Of a DNA stretch of 13,568 nucleotides, positions 13,495 through 13,568 are shown in pieces (within the stretch, counting starts at the first letter, position 1; every line of letters begins with the position of its first letter). This DNA comes from RGIG8700 sp045535635 (lineage in GTDB: Bacteria; Bacillota; Clostridia; RGIG6154): positions 1 to 13,568 of the forward strand of contig JAZSLZ010000122.1 in the NCBI GenBank assembly GCA_045535635.1, written 5' to 3'. A program made the translations under genes and the position numbers. The notes beneath the pieces were generated by a model. That model was given only the letters and a program-made list of their open reading frames with translations. It ran no database searches and was not told the DNA's origin.

Positions 13495-13546
13495 TAAAAA
13501 ACAGAAACCCTCTCAACCGCCAAAACAGGCAACTTGAGAGGGTTTG
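13495..13546 (-). terminator. Probable intrinsic terminator of a convergent gene beyond the window
   Basis: AAACCCTCTCAA (13505-13516) and TTGAGAGGGTTT (13534-13545) form a 12-bp stem; a small GCC/GGC helix (13519-13521, 13528-13530) sits in the loop. On the minus strand the stem is followed by CTG and a T6 run (13496-13501), which fits a terminator for a minus-strand gene to the right of the window. Another short stem, GTTTGC/GCAAAC (13553-13567), follows at the window end. Confidence 0.6.
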
Positions 13547-13568
13547 TTATATGTTTGCGTTGCAAACG

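Overview
The window looks like chromosome of a low-GC Bacillota, most likely an uncultured gut-type member of the Clostridia. The reasons are A/T-rich intergenic DNA, strong AGGAG-type ribosome binding sites, housekeeping promoters with 17-base spacers, clostridial-style secreted multidomain proteins with an SLH-like region, and a TPP riboswitch in front of an energy-coupling-factor thiamine transporter gene. No rRNA, tRNA, phage, transposase or CRISPR array was seen. The genus is not identified.

Layout. (1) 59-6096, minus strand: two large secreted proteins, each with its own promoter. The upstream one (1182 aa) carries fibronectin-like segments, an SLH-like region, an InlB-type repeat and a carboxypeptidase-regulatory-like domain. 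The downstream one (692 aa) is built from two tandem copies of an unrecognised domain of about 260 residues. Both end in a similar C-terminal module. Between them, at 2234-2541, lies a remarkable non-coding segment: a 25-base terminator hairpin occurs twice as a direct repeat, enclosing about 258 bases with imperfect terminal inverted repeats and a chain of hairpins. The first bases of the window match one edge of this element. (2) 6223-10157, plus strand: a tight four-gene operon. It encodes a PLP-homeostasis protein (YggS family), a phosphoglycerate-mutase-like alkaline-phosphatase-superfamily enzyme (possibly a homoserine kinase), a CobW/COG0523 GTPase with a His/Cys-rich metal-binding arm, and a fusion of a degenerate CobW-like P-loop domain with a DUF1980 (YcgQ-like) domain. 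A bidirectional terminator closes it. (3) 10188-12567, minus strand: a cytoplasmic GH20-type hexosaminidase, a flavin-reductase-like protein, and a 63-aa protein that also has its own promoter. (4) 12625-13417, plus strand: consensus promoter, TPP riboswitch, intrinsic terminator and thiT. (5) 13418-13568: a cluster of perfect or near-perfect hairpins.

Functionally, region 2 links vitamin B6 homeostasis, possibly threonine synthesis, and metal trafficking. The two CobW-type proteins are the likely metal-handling pair, but the permease that usually accompanies DUF1980 proteins is not in the window. Region 3 suggests intracellular processing of imported amino-sugar glycans. Region 4 is standard thiamine salvage under TPP feedback. 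The best candidates for something undescribed are the hairpin element at 2234-2541 and the CobW-DUF1980 fusion next to the His/Cys-rich GTPase.
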